This document shows positions 32,149 through 33,739 of a stretch of DNA of 33,739 nucleotides, piece after piece; within the stretch, counting starts at the first letter, position 1, and each line of letters starts with the position of its first letter. The notes under the pieces were generated by a model. It was not told where the DNA came from. It worked only from the letters and a program-made list of their open reading frames with translations, and ran no database searches. The stretch spans positions 1-33,739 of the forward strand of contig JAFZSF010000024.1 of the NCBI GenBank assembly GCA_017619495.1. The letters are read 5' to 3'. The position numbers were made by a program, and so were the translations under genes. This DNA comes from Clostridia bacterium. GTDB lineage: Bacteria > Bacillota > Clostridia > Christensenellales > UBA1242.

Positions 32149-32625
32149 TTAACATTGACTAATCAAATGCTGCAACGCATTAAACTCGTTTTTTATGATT
32201 AAATCTTTAAGTAATTTAGGGCGTAAGTCAATGTTTCTTAATTCATCACGAGTAAACCAACACAATTCATTTTTTGAAATTCGGGTTTCATTTTGCTCCA
32301 TACGAATACAATTTTTAGTTTCAATTTTACTTACAGGTTTAACTTGATAATAAAAAATCAATGAATGATTAGAAGAATCTTGTTTAGAATAAAATTGTTC
32401 ATTGATTACAACTAAATTATTAACTGTAATTTTAAATCCGGTTTCTTCTTCAATTTCACGCACCAGTGCTTGTTCACTGGTTTCACCAATTTCCACATGT
32501 CCACCGGGTAAATGATAATAATCGGCATCATCCACACGCACTACCAAGATTTTTTCATCTTGTTCTAAGATAGCACGCACGCAGTAATGAAAATTCATAG
32601 TTTCATTTTTAATTCTTATATCCAT
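32149..32625 (-). CDS. Nudix hydrolase
   Basis: The protein is 158 aa with a complete Nudix box, GGHVEIGETSEQALVREIEE followed by ETGF (about 41-64), which binds Mg and hydrolyses a nucleoside-diphosphate derivative. A YYHLPGG start and FYYQVKP strand support the fold. Substrate unknown. Unlike the broken Nudix gene at 2571 its catalytic residues are all intact. Confidence 0.9.
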   Translation of the reverse strand: MDIRIKNETMNFHYCVRAILEQDEKILVVRVDDADYYHLPGGHVEIGETSEQALVREIEEETGFKITVNNLVVINEQFYSKQDSSNHSLIFYYQVKPVSKIETKNCIRMEQNETRISKNELCWFTRDELRNIDLRPKLLKDLIIKNEFNALQHLISQC

Positions 32626-32671
32626 ACTATATTATAATTTTTTTCATTAATTTGTCATCTATCAGTTCCAT

Positions 32672-32699
32672 AAAAAACACCCGACAGCAGCAGGTGTTT
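32672..32699 (-). terminator. terminator after tRNA-Ala
   Basis: AAACACC (32675-32681) pairs with GGTGTTT (32693-32699); read on the minus strand the stem runs into TTTTTTA. Confidence 0.8.
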
Positions 32700-32714
32700 A
32701 ATTTAGGTTATAAC

Positions 32715-32790
<76 letters not shown>

Positions 32791-32802
32791 ACGGACAACG
32801 GT

Positions 32803-32831
32803 AGTATAACACGCTAACGCTGGTTTGTCTA
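32803..32831 (-). promoter_or_regulatory. promoter of tRNA-Ala
   Basis: On the minus strand TAGACA (32831-32826), 17 bp, TATACT (32808-32803), about 12 bp before the tRNA. Confidence 0.65.
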
Positions 32832-32917
32832 TTTATTCCTTAGTAATCAATTGTATAAAAAACGCTACTGAATTTACTGTTTTATGAGTATACTAAAACC
32901 GTACAAAGGAGATTAAC

Positions 32918-33196
32918 ATGACCGAAACATTTCATAAAGAGGTTCAAATTACCGCGACGCTAGGCGACCTAGATTTTGACGACGAATTGGAAACCTATCA
33001 ACCACCTAAGTATTATTATGTCAAAATTAAGACGGGCGACAGATATTTATATTACGGCGCAGACGGTGCCATAGTAGGTCCCGACCAAGCTGTTTTATTT
33101 ACTTCCGAAGCTGCGGCCAACCAAGTTGCTAAAAAACTAAGCACCCAGCATGAATATGAAGAAGTGAGTACATTCATAACCACAAAAAAATTTTAA
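32918..33196 (+). CDS. small acidic hypothetical protein
   Basis: The protein is 92 aa, with ATG at 32918 after a strong AAAGGAGATTAAC site. It begins with acidic residues (LGDLDFDDELETYQPPK), then a beta-rich aromatic part (YYYVKIKTGDRYLYYGADGA) and a helical stretch ending TFITTKKF. No signal peptide. A possible -10 TATACT lies at 32889-32894. Not recognised. Confidence 0.7.
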   Translation: MTETFHKEVQITATLGDLDFDDELETYQPPKYYYVKIKTGDRYLYYGADGAIVGPDQAVLFTSEAAANQVAKKLSTQHEYEEVSTFITTKKF

Positions 33197-33237
33197 TATA
33201 ATTCATAATTGTTTGATTCCACTTAAAATGTTCACTT

Positions 33238-33739
33238 TTATTCCAACACGCCGAAGGAATACCCCTGGGCTTGCAAGGCGGGAATCAGCGTGCGTAACAT
33301 ATCCGGCGTTCCGGCATTAGTAATGTGAAACAACATAATGGCGCCTGGGTGTACGCGTTCCAAAATCTTTTGCGTACACGCTTTAACATTTAATCGAGGC
33401 GACTTTTTCCAATCTACAATGGCGACACTCCATAATACTGCGCGTAATCCAACTTCCTTGGCCACGCGCAAAGTTTTCTCGTCAAAACGCCCCTGTGGCG
33501 GACGGAAAAACTTAGCTGGCTTAGGTAAATGTAAATCAGTTAAATCCTTACGAATACCCGCTTCGTCCAACTTTGGCAAATCTTTGTGTTTGTCCGTATG
33601 GTTGCCAATTTGGTGTCCTTCTTTTTCCATGCGTGCCATTAACTCGGTTTGTTTCAGATAATTACCGCACACAAAGAACAAGCCTTTAATTTGATATTCC
33701 TGCAACAAGTCCAAAACCGCAGCCGTATACCCCGCTTCA
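33238..33739 (-). CDS. polysaccharide deacetylase, PdaA-like (partial)
   Basis: The gene runs off the window at its 5' end; the visible 166 codons start inside GYTAAVLDLLQEYQIKGLFF. The NodB domain is clear: GNHTDKHKDLPKL (His/His metal site), FFRPPQGRF, VLWSVAIVDWK and PGAIMLFHITNAGT (catalytic His). The metal-binding Asp of motif 1 lies outside the window. PdaA-like enzymes de-N-acetylate cell-wall muramic acid in spore-cortex or related wall synthesis. Backbone cell-wall gene. Confidence 0.88.
   Translation of the reverse strand, partial: EAGYTAAVLDLLQEYQIKGLFFVCGNYLKQTELMARMEKEGHQIGNHTDKHKDLPKLDEAGIRKDLTDLHLPKPAKFFRPPQGRFDEKTLRVAKEVGLRAVLWSVAIVDWKKSPRLNVKACTQKILERVHPGAIMLFHITNAGTPDMLRTLIPALQAQGYSFGVLE

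Overview
The window is AT-rich bacterial DNA. Shine-Dalgarno sites are AGGAG-like, promoters are TTGACA/TATAAT-like, several genes overlap as ATGA, and TGA is used as a stop. Together these fit a low-GC Bacillota (Firmicutes) chromosome using the standard code. Backbone genes (elongation factor P, a DUF84-type NTPase, a PdaA-like polysaccharide deacetylase, tRNA-His, tRNA-Ile, tRNA-Ala) support this. The sequence alone does not identify genus or family.

Layout. (1) 1-0.8 kb: start of a GT39-like membrane glycosyltransferase and an unknown gene. (2) 1.1-7.3 kb: a nonulosonic (sialic-type) acid locus, mostly on the minus strand. It encodes a HAD phosphatase fused to a GT-B-like glycosyltransferase, a ParB-like/NeuB fusion synthase and a NeuA-type CMP-sugar synthetase. 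A radical SAM/SPASM protein, an unknown small protein and a frameshifted Nudix gene lie beside them. (3) 7.3-28.4 kb: an accessory, defence-like island ending at tRNA-His. It holds transposase debris, an OLD-family ATPase/TOPRIM nuclease, a PPOX protein and a type I restriction-modification operon. That operon runs hsdM, a HEPN-like gene, a half-size hsdS with four TAEL-type repeats, an amber-interrupted membrane gene, hsdR, a HEPN-motif gene and a GIY-YIG gene. Then come a serine recombinase with an unusual leader, an AAA/DUF4143 ATPase, a five-gene operon (Zn-finger protein, radical SAM/SPASM, small protein, degenerate-HEPN protein, second GIY-YIG), a Bro-N protein and an IS3-family transposase. 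(4) 28.4-33.7 kb: backbone with tRNAs, efp, an acidic disordered protein, a DUF84 NTPase, two small proteins sharing a C-terminal motif, a Nudix hydrolase, a small acidic protein and a truncated deacetylase.

How the genes may work together. The nonulosonate genes could make, dephosphorylate, CMP-activate and transfer a sialic-like sugar to a surface glycan. In the island, a HEPN-type helical protein is followed by a GIY-YIG nuclease twice, once at the end of the type I RM operon and once at the end of the radical SAM operon. This recurring pair, and the radical SAM operon joined to one copy, are the best candidates for an undescribed system. The functions are inferred; only the arrangement and motifs are seen directly.
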